Shown piece by piece: positions 42,700-51,783 of a stretch of 64,000 nucleotides of DNA (positions within the stretch are counted from its first letter, which is position 1; the number at the start of each line of letters is the position of its first letter). The stretch covers positions 558,001 to 622,000 of the forward strand of contig JAHBUK010000003.1 in assembly GCA_019638115.1 (NCBI GenBank), in the 5' to 3' direction. The position numbers and the translations under genes were made by a program. Source of the stretch: Flavobacteriales bacterium (lineage in GTDB: Bacteria; Bacteroidota; Bacteroidia; Flavobacteriales_F; PHOS-HE28). The notes beneath the pieces were generated by a model that saw only the letters and a list, made by a program, of their open reading frames with translations, had not been told where the DNA came from and made no database searches.

Positions 42700-45204
42700 A
42701 TGTCCGACCTTGTCCAACACCACGATCCTGCTGCCCAAGAAAGGCGATTGGTCGGTTGGCTGGTGCAGTTCCATAAGCGATATGGTTGCTGGTCAGGTGC
42801 ATCGTGTCTCGCGCTGTTATTGTTGCTCTTCGGGTCCGGCGCGTTCGCTCAACAGGTGCTTGTGGTGGATGCATCGCAGCGGCCGCTGGAAGGCGCCACT
42901 TTGTTCGATCCGGAAAAGGGGCGTGCGGCAGTGACCGATGCACGCGGAAGGACCGATGCAAGTGGCTTCGTGGATTCGGATACGATCATGTTCCGCATGA
43001 TCGGTCATGAAGCGCGAACGCTTTCATGGACCGAACTACGACAACTCGCATTCCGGGTGGTACTGACACGAATGCCTTTCGCCTTGGATGAGTTCGTGGT
43101 GAGTGCCAGCCGTTGGGAGCAGGAGTCCGAGCGCGTTCCCGGACAGATCACGGTCATCACGCCGCGCGACGTGGCCTTCAACAACCCGGGCACTGCGGCC
43201 GATCTGCTCCAGCAAAGCGGCGAGGTGTTCATGCAGCGCAGCCAACTGGGAGGAGGCAGTCCCATGATCCGCGGCTTCGCGGCCAACAGGGTGCTCATCG
43301 TGGTGGATGGTGTGCGCATGAACAACGCCATCTTCCGGGCCGGGAACCTGCAGAACGTGATCGCTGTGGATGCTGACGGTGTGGAGCGCGTAGAGGTGCT
43401 GCATGGCCCAGGGGCAATGACCTATGGCAGCGATGCCATCGGTGGGGTGATGGACTTCCACCTCTTGCGCCCGCGCTTCAGTCCTGACAGCGGCATGCTG
43501 GTGCGCGGCGGTGCCATGGCGCGCTACGGAACGGCCGCCAACGAGTTGGGTGGCAACGTACACCTTGGTGTGGGTGGGCGCAAGCTGGCCTTCGTGGGCA
43601 ACGCGTCGTTCACACGCTTCGGCGATCTGCGCGCCGGCAGCAATGGCCCTGCGGACTACCAGCGCCCTTGGTACGTGGAGACCATCAACGGCGTGGACTC
43701 CCTGGTGGTGAACAGCGATCCCGATGTGCAGGTAGGCAGCGGCTACAACAATATCAACCTTTTCGGCAAGCTCGCCTTCAAGGCTTCCGATGCGCTGGAA
43801 CTGGGGCTCAACGTGTATTACAGCACCACCAGCGACATCCCGCGCTACGACCGGCTCATCGAGTTGCGACCCAATGGAATGCCGCGCTCGGCCGAGTGGT
43901 ATTATGGTCCCCAGGAATGGCGCATGATGAGCTTTAGTGTGCGGCACAGTGCCACAGAGGGACCATGGAGCAATGCCCGTTTCATCGCGGCCTGGCAGGA
44001 TTACACCGAGAGCCGCAACGACCGCAACTTCCGCGGTGCGAGCAAGCGCACACAGACCGAGCAGGTGCAAGGTCTGTGGATGAACATGGACTTCGAGAAG
44101 GAACTTGATGCCCGCACGCAGCTGCTCTACGGCGCGGAGTTCGTCACCAATGATGTGGGCTCCAACGGGATCCGCGTCGATCGGAACAATGGTGCCGCCA
44201 CGATCATCAATTCACGCTACCCCGATGGGTCCACGTGGAGCACGGGATCCGTGTACTTCGGCGGGATGCACGATGCTACAGAGCGCCTTGCCCTCTCCGC
44301 TGGTGCACGGTTGAACTGGTCTGCACTCGCATGCACCTTCGACACCACCTTGTTCCAGTACCCCACCACCAGCACGGATCTGTACAATAGTGCGCTCACG
44401 GGCAATTTCGGTGTGGCGTACAGACCTGGTACCGGGTGGAAACTATCGCTCGACCTCAGCACCGGTTTCCGAGCGCCCAACATCGATGATATCGGCAAGG
44501 TGTTCGACAGCGAACCCGGCGCGGTGATCGTGCCCAACCCCGGTCTGCGACCTGAGTATGCATACTCCGCCGAGGTGGGCATGGAGAAGACCATCCATGA
44601 ACTGGTGCGGCTGCGTGGCGGTGCCTATCTCATCCTGTTGGATGATGCCATGGTGCGGCGCCCCTTCACGCTGAACGGGCAGGACAGCATCGTGTATGAC
44701 GGTGAGCCCAGCCGCGTGGATGCGATACAGAACGCGGCAAGGGCGCGGGTGTACGGTTTCCTGCTTGGTGTGGACGCACGGATCACGAAGTACCTGAGCC
44801 TGGACCTACGCTACAATTGGCAGGATGGCGTGGAGCAGGATGATGCGAACACCACGGATGTGCCGCTCCGACACGCACCCCCACCTTTCGGGCAAGCCGG
44901 GCTCACGTGGGATCGCAACAAGCTTCGTGCGCAGGTCTTCACCCAATTCAGCGGCGGCTTCGATTTCGATGAGCTACCACCCAGTGAGCAGGCGAAGGCA
45001 CCCATCTACGCGAAGGATGAATTGGGCCGTCCCTTCTCACCCGCGTGGTACACCTTGAACCTGCGCCTGGCCTATCGGCTGCACAAGGCCTTGCAAGTGA
45101 CCGCTGCCGTGGAGAACATCACCGATCAACGCTACCGGCCATTTTCCTCCGGCATCTCGGCGCCGGGCAGGAACATCGTCGTGGCATTGAGGGCTACGTT
45201 CTGA
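42700..45204 (+). CDS. TonB-dependent outer-membrane receptor
   Basis: A receptor of up to 834 residues for TonB-driven uptake. A signal peptide is clear (SCLALLLLLFGSGAFAQQ) but begins some 33 residues into the frame; GTG 42763 (VQFHKRYG) would give a conventional N-terminus, so the true start is uncertain. A short carboxypeptidase-regulatory-like domain follows (VLVVDASQRPLEGATLF), then a TonB box/plug (EFVVSASRWEQESERVPGQI, SPMIRGFAANRVLIVVDGVRMNN, VERVEVLHGPGAMTYGSDAIGG). The barrel ends ENITDQRYRPFSSGISAPGRN...ATF with a terminal aromatic residue. The plug resembles heme/hemoglobin or cobalamin receptors; ligand not proven. Confidence 0.92.
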   Translation: MSDLVQHHDPAAQERRLVGWLVQFHKRYGCWSGASCLALLLLLFGSGAFAQQVLVVDASQRPLEGATLFDPEKGRAAVTDARGRTDASGFVDSDTIMFRMIGHEARTLSWTELRQLAFRVVLTRMPFALDEFVVSASRWEQESERVPGQITVITPRDVAFNNPGTAADLLQQSGEVFMQRSQLGGGSPMIRGFAANRVLIVVDGVRMNNAIFRAGNLQNVIAVDADGVERVEVLHGPGAMTYGSDAIGGVMDFHLLRPRFSPDSGMLVRGGAMARYGTAANELGGNVHLGVGGRKLAFVGNASFTRFGDLRAGSNGPADYQRPWYVETINGVDSLVVNSDPDVQVGSGYNNINLFGKLAFKASDALELGLNVYYSTTSDIPRYDRLIELRPNGMPRSAEWYYGPQEWRMMSFSVRHSATEGPWSNARFIAAWQDYTESRNDRNFRGASKRTQTEQVQGLWMNMDFEKELDARTQLLYGAEFVTNDVGSNGIRVDRNNGAATIINSRYPDGSTWSTGSVYFGGMHDATERLALSAGARLNWSALACTFDTTLFQYPTTSTDLYNSALTGNFGVAYRPGTGWKLSLDLSTGFRAPNIDDIGKVFDSEPGAVIVPNPGLRPEYAYSAEVGMEKTIHELVRLRGGAYLILLDDAMVRRPFTLNGQDSIVYDGEPSRVDAIQNAARARVYGFLLGVDARITKYLSLDLRYNWQDGVEQDDANTTDVPLRHAPPPFGQAGLTWDRNKLRAQVFTQFSGGFDFDELPPSEQAKAPIYAKDELGRPFSPAWYTLNLRLAYRLHKALQVTAAVENITDQRYRPFSSGISAPGRNIVVALRATF

Positions 45205-45267
45205 ACGAACGGTTCGTGCTGTTCGAGCCATCTGCGACTTTCATCGATACGTGGACCTTGCCGATCG

Positions 45268-45277
45268 CCCCCCCCCC
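45268..45277 (+). repeat. C10 homopolymer upstream of a surface-protein gene
   Basis: Ten consecutive C residues 73 bp before the ATG at 45351, near where its promoter should lie. Tracts of this length are slippage-prone. Confidence 0.85.
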
Positions 45278-45350
45278 GTTGTTTTCGTCGAACGGATAGG
45301 TGATTATCCGCAAGAACGCTTAGTTTCACGTTGCGCTTACCCCAAGGATC

Positions 45351-46697
45351 ATGATGAATACACGGACACTCCTTGTCTCTTTCCTGCTTGGAATAGCTGT
45401 TCCATGTGTTGCGCAGATCACGGTCGGTGCGATCCCCACGGGTATCCTATGCGCCAACGTGCAGATCGAGCTGCCCTACACGGCATCGGGTACTTACAAT
45501 GCGGGGAACAACTTCACGGCTGAGCTATCGGACGTCAACGGCTCCTTTGCGACACCAACGGTGCTGGGTTCCGTGGTATCCACGGCCTCGGGAACGATCA
45601 CCTGCATCTTCCCTGCAGGGCTTTCCGGCAATGGTTTCCAGTTGCGGGTGAACAGCAGTGATCCGCTGGAGTTGGGTGTTCCGACGGCAGGGCTTCTGAT
45701 GGAGGCGCCTGATGCTGGTACCAGTGCCACCGCCACAATCTGCGGTTCCACGGTGAATGCGCTGCCCCTGCTGGGGGGCACCCCCGAACCGGGTGGGAAC
45801 TGGATCGTCGTCATGGGCTCGATGACATGGGGGGGCATGGGTGATCTGTTAGCCGGTGTCACGAACGGTTCGGTCGTCGAGTATCATGTGACGTCACCGG
45901 GTGGATGCCCTGCCATGGCACTGTTGGAGTTTTATACGGTGCAGCCTCCAAATTCGGGCACCAGTACTTCCATGTCGGTCTGTTCTTCCGATGCCCCGTT
46001 CTCGATGTTCCAGGCATTAGGTGGTTTCCCCGATGCTGGCGGCACATGGACGAGCCCGGATGGTGTTCCACAGTCGCCCATCTTCACCCCGGGGATCAGT
46101 ATGCCCGGCTGTTACACCTACACGGTCGCCGGATCCCTGCCGTGCGCCAGTGCCTCCAGCAGCTTGTGCATCTCGGTGAATGATGCAGCAGTGCTGGGAC
46201 CGAACTTCAGCATCACGCTGTGCTCGCCCACTCCATACGACATGGGGGCGGGACTCCCGCCGGGCGGAACATGGACCTATTTGGGTGCGGTTCACTCCAA
46301 TATGTTCACTCCTGGTGTCGACCCCATCGGTCCATACGTGTATACCATTCCTGGCATTCCACCTTGCCAGGCTGCCAGTCTAACAGCACTGATGAACGTG
46401 GATGTGCCTGCCAACGCCGGCACCAACGCCACCTTGAACTGGTGCCTCAGCTCCGGTGCGCTCGACCTGTTCGAGCAATTGGGTGGTGCGCCGCAGCCGG
46501 GTGGCACATGGACGGACGACAGCGCTACTGGTGCACTGAGCGGAGCGACCTTCAACCCGGCAGGTGTTCCTTCAGGTACCTATGTGTTCACCTACACGGT
46601 GGGTGGTGGAGCGTGCCCAGCGGCCAGCGCTTCGGTTACGGTGAACCATAGCGGTGTGTGCATCGTGCCTCCCCAGTACCCGTATCCCGTGGAGTGA
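45351..46697 (+). CDS. Exported repeat protein (GGTWT repeats)
   Basis: A 448-residue secreted or surface protein of unknown role. Signal peptide about 1-22 (GIAVPCVAQ). After an N-terminal beta domain come four repeats of about 80 residues, each starting with AGT-x-AT-x(3)-C, containing LGG-x-P-x(2)-GGTWT, and ending with a YTYTV turn and PC: for example FQALGGFPDAGGTWTS, FEQLGGAPQPGGTWTD. Such repeats occur in giant gliding-motility-associated and adhesin proteins of Bacteroidota. No C-terminal T9SS sorting domain is visible; the chain ends VPPQYPYPVE. Its stop abuts the stop of the convergent PLP-enzyme gene with no gap. Confidence 0.8.
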   Translation: MMNTRTLLVSFLLGIAVPCVAQITVGAIPTGILCANVQIELPYTASGTYNAGNNFTAELSDVNGSFATPTVLGSVVSTASGTITCIFPAGLSGNGFQLRVNSSDPLELGVPTAGLLMEAPDAGTSATATICGSTVNALPLLGGTPEPGGNWIVVMGSMTWGGMGDLLAGVTNGSVVEYHVTSPGGCPAMALLEFYTVQPPNSGTSTSMSVCSSDAPFSMFQALGGFPDAGGTWTSPDGVPQSPIFTPGISMPGCYTYTVAGSLPCASASSSLCISVNDAAVLGPNFSITLCSPTPYDMGAGLPPGGTWTYLGAVHSNMFTPGVDPIGPYVYTIPGIPPCQAASLTALMNVDVPANAGTNATLNWCLSSGALDLFEQLGGAPQPGGTWTDDSATGALSGATFNPAGVPSGTYVFTYTVGGGACPAASASVTVNHSGVCIVPPQYPYPVE

Positions 46698-47861
46698 TCA
46701 CATGCGGGAAAGCGCATGCTCCAGGTCTGCGATGAGCATGTTGGGATCCTCCAGCCCCACGTATAAGCGTATCATGGTGAAGGGCAGATCCGTGTAGTAT
46801 CCGCTTGGCCCTTGCAATGCGCATACGGGCCATTGCAAGCTTTCGTATCCACCCCAGCTCACTGCGATCAGGAAGGTCTTCAGGTTATCGCAGAAACGTT
46901 CCACGGCTGCAACGTCCGGTGCATCCAGTTCGATGCTCATCAAGCCGGCCACACGCTTCATCTGCTTCTTCGCAAGTGCATGCTGCGGATGACTTTCCAG
47001 CCCCGGCCAATGCACACGTTTCACCTTCGGGTGCGCCTCCAGGAAGCGCGCCACCTGCTCCGCATTGTCGGCACTGCGTTCCATACGCAAGGGCAGCGTG
47101 CGCAGGCCGCGCATCAGCAGCCACGCATCGTGCGGTGATGGCGCTGCACCAAGCGTCATGAACTCCTTGCTCATCACCTGGCGCATGTGCGCAGCACTGC
47201 CCGCGAGCACGCCCGCCACCACATCGCTGTGGCCGTTCAGGTACTTGGTGGCACTATGCGCTACCATGTCGATGCCGAGGTCGATCGGGTTCTGGTACAG
47301 CGGACTGTTGAAGCTGTTGTCGCAGAGCGTGATGATGCCGCGCTCCTTGGCGATGGCAGCGACCGCCGCTATATCCTGCAGCTCGAAGGTGAGCGAGTTG
47401 GGGCTCTCCAGGATGAAGAAGGTGGTGTTCGGCTTGATGGCCTTGCGGTAGTTCTCCGCATCGGAGCCATCAACGAACGTGTGTTCCACACCGAAACGCA
47501 CGAGCAGTTCGGCCAGCAGTTTCTTGGTCCAGCTGTAGGGCTTGTGTACGCACACGATGTGATCGCCCGCTTTGGTGAAGCTGATCACCGCCGCCGCGAT
47601 CGCAGCGCTGCCACTGCTGAAGACCAGCGCATCCTCGGCATGTTCCAGTGCGGCGATCTTCTTCCGCAGCATACCCACGGTGGGGTTGAAGCCGCGCGTG
47701 TAGAGCGGGCGCTCCATCTCCTGCTGCACCACGGCACGCATGGCCGCCACGGTGGGGTAGGTGAAGTTGCCGCTCTGTACGATGGGCGGTACAACGGCAT
47801 CATAGCCGCGCTCACGGTCTTCGCCGAGGTGTGTGAGGATGTGGGAGAGGTCGGCGGACAT
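46698..47861 (-). CDS. Cys/Met-metabolism PLP-dependent enzyme (cystathionine gamma-synthase/lyase family)
   Basis: A 387-residue fold-type I PLP enzyme of trans-sulfuration. PLP Lys in HSATKYLNGHSDVVAGV near residue 200; YTRGFNPTVGMLRKKIAALE near 55, EDALVFSSGSAAI near 75, ESPNSLTFELQDI near 145, and DNSFNSPLYQNPIDLG near 175 are all family hallmarks. Synthase, gamma-lyase and homocysteine-forming lyase cannot be separated by eye. It is monocistronic and ends at the same point as the convergent repeat protein. Confidence 0.9.
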   Translation of the reverse strand: MSADLSHILTHLGEDRERGYDAVVPPIVQSGNFTYPTVAAMRAVVQQEMERPLYTRGFNPTVGMLRKKIAALEHAEDALVFSSGSAAIAAAVISFTKAGDHIVCVHKPYSWTKKLLAELLVRFGVEHTFVDGSDAENYRKAIKPNTTFFILESPNSLTFELQDIAAVAAIAKERGIITLCDNSFNSPLYQNPIDLGIDMVAHSATKYLNGHSDVVAGVLAGSAAHMRQVMSKEFMTLGAAPSPHDAWLLMRGLRTLPLRMERSADNAEQVARFLEAHPKVKRVHWPGLESHPQHALAKKQMKRVAGLMSIELDAPDVAAVERFCDNLKTFLIAVSWGGYESLQWPVCALQGPSGYYTDLPFTMIRLYVGLEDPNMLIADLEHALSRM

Positions 47862-47982
47862 CTAATGGTTTCAATAGGTTGATACTGTGATGGCAAAGGA
47901 ACGCATAGGGACGAAGTGGTCCTATGATTCGATGATATGCACTGGGTTACTTGCTCCCTGCGGGAGCGGACGCAGAAATATT

Positions 47983-48106
47983 CAAACCACGGATGAACAC
48001 GGATACACACGGATGGGGAGATGAAGCAAGCATCCTGGTCCTATTGCCACATCAGTACATCGAGGCAAACGGATCCGTGTCCATCCGTGTTCATCCGTGG
48101 TTAAAG
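47983..48106. repeat. Self-complementary CCACGGATGAACACGG-type repeat
   Basis: CCACGGATGAACACGGAT (47987-48004) plus ACACGGATG pair with CCGTGTCCATCCGTG and ATCCGTGTTCATCCGTGG (ending 48100). The core phrase is common between genes in many environmental genomes. It occupies the centre of the roughly 300-bp gap between the PLP-enzyme and glycosyltransferase genes, which otherwise shows no gene. Confidence 0.8.
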
Positions 48107-48167
48107 GCATTCACTTCCAAAGCGCCTTCAGGCGCGCGCGAGAAGAGCCCATCACCATCGGTGCGTA

Positions 48168-49814
48168 TCAGCTTGGTTCCCGCTTGAAGAACACGAACCC
48201 GTTCTTGCGGTACAATTCATCGAAGGTGCCCAAGGCTTCCACCTCCTCTATATGCGTCACTTTGCACGAGAGGTAGACCGGCCTATCGATCGGGCCATGC
48301 CACAGGGTCGCTTCATCAGGCTTTGCTTCGCGCACTCTGCCGTAGAACTGCGGTACATAGCTCTTGTAGCCCTTGGTCATCAACCAGCACTGTTCATCAG
48401 CCTTGCTTTCGAAGAACTCCACAGCCGCACTCTGCGAATAGCCTTCGATGCGATTGATGAAAAAGAAGAGCGTAACGGTGACGAAGAGCGCCGTGCCACC
48501 GAACACGGCAAGGATGCTTTCGCGGTAGCGGGCTTTGCCGTGCAGTACATGGCCAGCAAGCAATGATGCAAGAAGCAGCGCGCCGGCCAGCGCTTCAAGT
48601 CCCGTCCACTTCACGTTGGCATCCAGGTTGGCCAGTGCGAAGGGGTCCTGCGCGAAGAGCGGCTTCAGCATGTTGATGTTCATGCCTGCGAAGGGTACCA
48701 CGATGAAGATCACCGCCACCAACGAACCCAGGCCACCGAGCACGAAACGCGACCAGCCGAAGGACGCGCGCTTCTTCCAGACACGCTCCAACTGCAGCGC
48801 CGCCAGGTACGTGAGCGGGAAGTACGCCATGCTGCTGTAGTGTACGATCTTGGTCTTCACGAAGCTGAAGAGGATCAGCACCACCCAGAAGAGGATCACC
48901 ATCCAGCGGCGGTGGTCGTTCTGTGCGGCATCGGCCGTGCGGGTCGGCTTAAGCAATTCTTGCAGTGCGAACACCGATGCTGGGAAACAGCCGAGCAGCA
49001 GCACCACGAAGTGGTAGCCCACGAAGCCGCCGTGCCCGGCATCCTCGGTGGTGAGCATGGCCACTTGACGCCAGAAGAAGGCCACCATGAACTCCGGTCC
49101 GTTGCGTAGCAGATCGATCACGGCCCAGGTGCTGATGCTGAGCAGCGTGGCCAGCGCGATGATGCCCAAGCGCCGCCAGCGCAGGTAGGGCCTGAATCGC
49201 CCCCACGCCCAGTACACACCCATGGCCAGGCCGGGAATGAGCACGCCTACAGGACCTTTCGTAAGCACGGCCAGCCCCAGGAACAGCCCGGCCAACCAAG
49301 CATGTTTTTCATTGCGGGCGTTCAATGCACCGGCTTGCCGGCTCGGATCGCACTGCACCAGTGTGATGATGGCGTGCAGCCCCAGGAAGATGAAGAGGTT
49401 GAACCACGGATCGATGATGCCGCTGCGGAAGTAAAGGTGTGGCAGGATGGAGCCGATGTACGCCAAGGCCCACAGCATGCCGAAGACCTTGCCCCGCAAT
49501 TGATCGCCGATGCGGTAGATGACCAGCAGCGTGAGCATGCCGCAGATGGCGTTCGGCAGGCGCGCAGCGAACTCGCCGATGCCGAAGAGTTTCATGCTCA
49601 AAGCCTGCAGCCAGATGAAGAGCGGCGGCTTCTCGTGGAAGGGCAGGTAGTCGATCTGCGGCTGTGCCCAGTTGCCGGTAACGAGCATCTCGCGCGCGAT
49701 CTCCGCGAAGTTGATCTCGTCCCAATCGAAGAGGTGTACCGCACCCAGGCCGGGAACGAACAGCAGTGCCGAAGCAAGCAGGATGAGCAGCTGTATGCGG
49801 CCGCGCGTGAGCAT
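48168..49814 (-). CDS. Membrane glycosyltransferase, ArnT/GT39-like
   Basis: A 548-residue polytopic GT-C enzyme that moves a sugar from a lipid carrier to an envelope acceptor. The first periplasmic loop carries LFDWDEINFAEIAREM, the acidic motif of ArnT/PMT enzymes, followed by LPFHEKPPLFIWLQALSMKLFG. About 11-12 hydrophobic helices cover residues 10-430, and a soluble periplasmic C-domain follows (AAVEFFESKADEQCWLMTKGYKSYVPQ). It is 24 bp downstream of a family 2 glycosyltransferase on the same strand, suggesting a polyprenyl-phosphate-sugar pathway. Acceptor unknown. Confidence 0.9.
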   Translation of the reverse strand: MLTRGRIQLLILLASALLFVPGLGAVHLFDWDEINFAEIAREMLVTGNWAQPQIDYLPFHEKPPLFIWLQALSMKLFGIGEFAARLPNAICGMLTLLVIYRIGDQLRGKVFGMLWALAYIGSILPHLYFRSGIIDPWFNLFIFLGLHAIITLVQCDPSRQAGALNARNEKHAWLAGLFLGLAVLTKGPVGVLIPGLAMGVYWAWGRFRPYLRWRRLGIIALATLLSISTWAVIDLLRNGPEFMVAFFWRQVAMLTTEDAGHGGFVGYHFVVLLLGCFPASVFALQELLKPTRTADAAQNDHRRWMVILFWVVLILFSFVKTKIVHYSSMAYFPLTYLAALQLERVWKKRASFGWSRFVLGGLGSLVAVIFIVVPFAGMNINMLKPLFAQDPFALANLDANVKWTGLEALAGALLLASLLAGHVLHGKARYRESILAVFGGTALFVTVTLFFFINRIEGYSQSAAVEFFESKADEQCWLMTKGYKSYVPQFYGRVREAKPDEATLWHGPIDRPVYLSCKVTHIEEVEALGTFDELYRKNGFVFFKREPS

Positions 49815-49838
49815 GGGTCCGAAGGTAAACCGCGCGCC

Positions 49839-50585
49839 TCAGCGCTTGCCCAGCAGCTCCCAGCCCATGATGCCGGTGCGCGCCAGGAAGTAGCGCCAGC
49901 TTACGTGCAGCACACCCAGCCCGTAGGTGACGCTGCGGCTGAAGTTGATGCTGCTGGCCTCATCGAAGTACTTGGTGGGGCAGGTGATCTCGGCCACCTC
50001 GTAGCCCTTCCAGAAGATCTGCCCCACGATCTGGTTGTCGAACACGAAATCGTCCGAGAGCCGGTTGTAGTCCACGCTACGGAGCACCTCGCCACTGTAA
50101 GCGCGGTAGCCGGTATGGTACTCGCTAAGCTTCTGGCCCATCAGGATGTTCTGCGTGAGGGTGAGCAGGCGGTTGGCGATGTACTTGTACATGGGCATGC
50201 CGCCCTTCAGCGCGCCCTTGCCCAGGATGCGCGATCCGAAGACCACCGGGTACACCTCGTTGCCGATCAGCGCGATCATGCTCACCAGCAGCTTGGGTGT
50301 GTACTGGTAGTCGGGGTGGAGCATCACCACGATGTCGCCGCCCAGTTCCAAGGCCTTGTCGTAGCAGCTCTTCTGGTTGCCGCCGTAGCCGCGGTTCACC
50401 TCATGGATCACAATGTGCTTGATGCCGAGCTGGCGCGCCACCTCCACCGTGTTGTCCGGGCTGCGGTCGTCCACCAGCACCACCTCGTCCACCAGGTCGA
50501 AAGGGATCTCGCGGTAGGTCTGCTCAAGGGTGAGTGCAGCCCGGTAGGCGGGAAGTACGACGATCACTTTCTTTCCCTTGTACAT
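49839..50585 (-). CDS. Glycosyltransferase family 2 (polyprenyl-phosphate sugar synthase type)
   Basis: A 248-residue cytoplasmic GT-A enzyme. KVIVVLPAYRAALTLEQTYREIP at the N-terminus, nucleotide-sugar acidic motif EVVLVDDRSPDNTVEVA near residue 37, and MLHPDYQYTPKLL near 88 (DxD equivalent), followed by GSRILGKGALKGGMPMYKY. No membrane helices, so it is of the DPM1-like soluble type that loads sugar onto a lipid carrier. It is immediately upstream of the GT39 gene, which would use such a donor. Confidence 0.9.
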   Translation of the reverse strand: MYKGKKVIVVLPAYRAALTLEQTYREIPFDLVDEVVLVDDRSPDNTVEVARQLGIKHIVIHEVNRGYGGNQKSCYDKALELGGDIVVMLHPDYQYTPKLLVSMIALIGNEVYPVVFGSRILGKGALKGGMPMYKYIANRLLTLTQNILMGQKLSEYHTGYRAYSGEVLRSVDYNRLSDDFVFDNQIVGQIFWKGYEVAEITCPTKYFDEASSINFSRSVTYGLGVLHVSWRYFLARTGIMGWELLGKR

Positions 50586-50665
50586 GGTCCGGTGGTCCTT
50601 GGTGTGTTGGTCCCGATCGACATCCAGCGATCAAGTGCTACATGTCATTTGGTCCGGCGAAGATC

Positions 50666-50690
50666 GCATCTTGTGCCGTTCGCACTCACA
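50666..50690. repeat. Direct repeat, left copy (flanks toxin-antitoxin genes)
   Basis: GCATCTTGTGCCGTTCGCAC then TCACA. It differs by one base from the right copy at 51784-51808; weaker similarity (ACACTCACCA against ACGCTCACCA) continues beyond. Confidence 0.7.
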
Positions 50691-50826
50691 ACGGCCGCTC
50701 TGCCACACTCACCAAACCTCCGCAGATCCGGATGTGCGGGGGCACATGCGGCCTTTAAGCAGAGAGGATGCGCAGGATTGGAGGTAGTGAACAGGGTGGG
50801 GGCTTTTGCAGGGCGCCCCAGGACGG

Positions 50827-51270
50827 TCACAGGATGTCGGTGACGAAGTCCGCAGGCGAATAGACCTCCAGCTGGGTGGCCGCCTTGGGGAAGTCCTTGC
50901 CATTGCAGGTAACAATTGCATCCACCTTGCCCGATCGCAGAGCGGCGAAGTGCTGCATACCATCCTCCAGATCCACAAAGCCACTGGCCATGCTGGCGTA
51001 GAAGTCGGCCGTATCCACGGGTGCCATGGTGAACAGGGGGAGAAGAATGGTCATGGCACGTATCACTTTCGGCCGATCGGGCGCTCCTTTCTTCACCTCC
51101 CACTTGCGGCCAAGAATGTGCTGTATGTTGGCCATTAGGACCGGCGTTGTGACACCAACGAATTTGCGGTCAAGTAAGGCTTGCATAACCACTTTGCATT
51201 CAGGGGTCTGGGCCTCATTGTCCAACATGGCCGCAATGACCACATCGCTATCCACCAGCACACGCATCAT
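50827..51270 (-). CDS. PIN-domain toxin (VapC-like)
   Basis: A 147-residue PIN ribonuclease. Acidic active-site residues: Asp in MRVLVDSDVVIAAM near residue 8, Asp/Glu in SGFVDLEDGMQHFAAL near 98-101, and Asp in DAIVTCNGKDFPKA near 115-125. The start ATG overlaps the antitoxin stop (ATGA), typical of coupled toxin-antitoxin operons. It probably cleaves a tRNA or rRNA as other VapC toxins do; its target is unknown. Short direct repeats bracket the pair, suggesting acquisition. Confidence 0.88.
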   Translation of the reverse strand: MMRVLVDSDVVIAAMLDNEAQTPECKVVMQALLDRKFVGVTTPVLMANIQHILGRKWEVKKGAPDRPKVIRAMTILLPLFTMAPVDTADFYASMASGFVDLEDGMQHFAALRSGKVDAIVTCNGKDFPKAATQLEVYSPADFVTDIL

Positions 51271-51542
51271 GCCCGCTTGGCAGTTTTGGTGCGCCGCGTG
51301 CGTGGTGCTTTGGCCTTTGTGGCCATGCGCCCGAGCCGGTCCTTGGAGCGTGCGTCCTCATCGGTAAGTTCAAGGGAGTTGCCAAGCAACTCATCCCAAG
51401 ATCGGCCTTTGGACTTGGCCTCTACGGCATGGGCAACACCAAGCTCGAATATCTCGCCCAAGCTCATTCCCGTGCGCTTCTTGTGGGCTTCTGCGCGGCG
51501 CTTGGCCAATGCATCCACGCTAAGGGTGATCTTCTCTTTCAT
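51267..51542 (-). CDS. Antitoxin of the PIN-domain pair
   Basis: A 91-residue basic protein upstream of and overlapping the toxin. From ATG 51540-51542, MKEKITLSVDALAKRRAEAHKKRTGMSLGEIFELG has the beta-strand plus two helices of a ribbon-helix-helix DNA-binding domain (DUF6364-like). The middle (SKGRSWDELLGNSLELTDEDA) would wrap the toxin, and the Lys/Arg-rich end (KAKAPRTRRTKTAKRA) is unusual. Immediately upstream are a -7 box and an inverted repeat likely used for autoregulation. Confidence 0.85.
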   Translation of the reverse strand: MKEKITLSVDALAKRRAEAHKKRTGMSLGEIFELGVAHAVEAKSKGRSWDELLGNSLELTDEDARSKDRLGRMATKAKAPRTRRTKTAKRA

Positions 51543-51547
51543 GTTCC

Positions 51548-51555
51548 CAAATATA
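51548..51555 (-). promoter_or_regulatory. -7 box of the toxin-antitoxin promoter
   Basis: TATATTTG on the minus strand, 5 bp before the antitoxin ATG. Confidence 0.5.
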
Positions 51556-51581
51556 CGTACGGTGCATGTGGCTCTACGTAT
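51553..51581. promoter_or_regulatory. Candidate antitoxin operator
   Basis: ATACGTA (51553-51559) and TACGTAT (51575-51581), perfect 7-bp arms with a 15-bp spacer, overlapping the -7 box. It is suited to a dimeric ribbon-helix-helix repressor. Confidence 0.5.
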
Positions 51582-51783
51582 GCTGGCGAACATTACGTCC
51601 CAACCCGTACGGAACCCGGCCCTCCAAAACTACGCTGGTCCGATACAAATGTGACCTCCCGATGAACAATGGGCACTTACGGTCTTGAAGTGCAAGTGGC
51701 CTTTCAGGAGTCCCTGCGCAGGTTGAGAAAGCCATCACTTTCTCTAACACAGTGGACCCTAACTTACCCGGTTCACGAACATT

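Noticed and set aside
45351-46697. T9SS C-terminal sorting domain on the GGTWT-repeat protein
   Set aside because: The chain ends soon after the last repeat with VPPQYPYPVE; there is no FPNP motif or closing beta domain.
50645-51103. A further protein-coding gene between the glycosyltransferase and toxin genes
   Set aside because: The frame overlaps the toxin gene in another phase, has no domain character, and the non-overlapping part is mainly the direct repeat.
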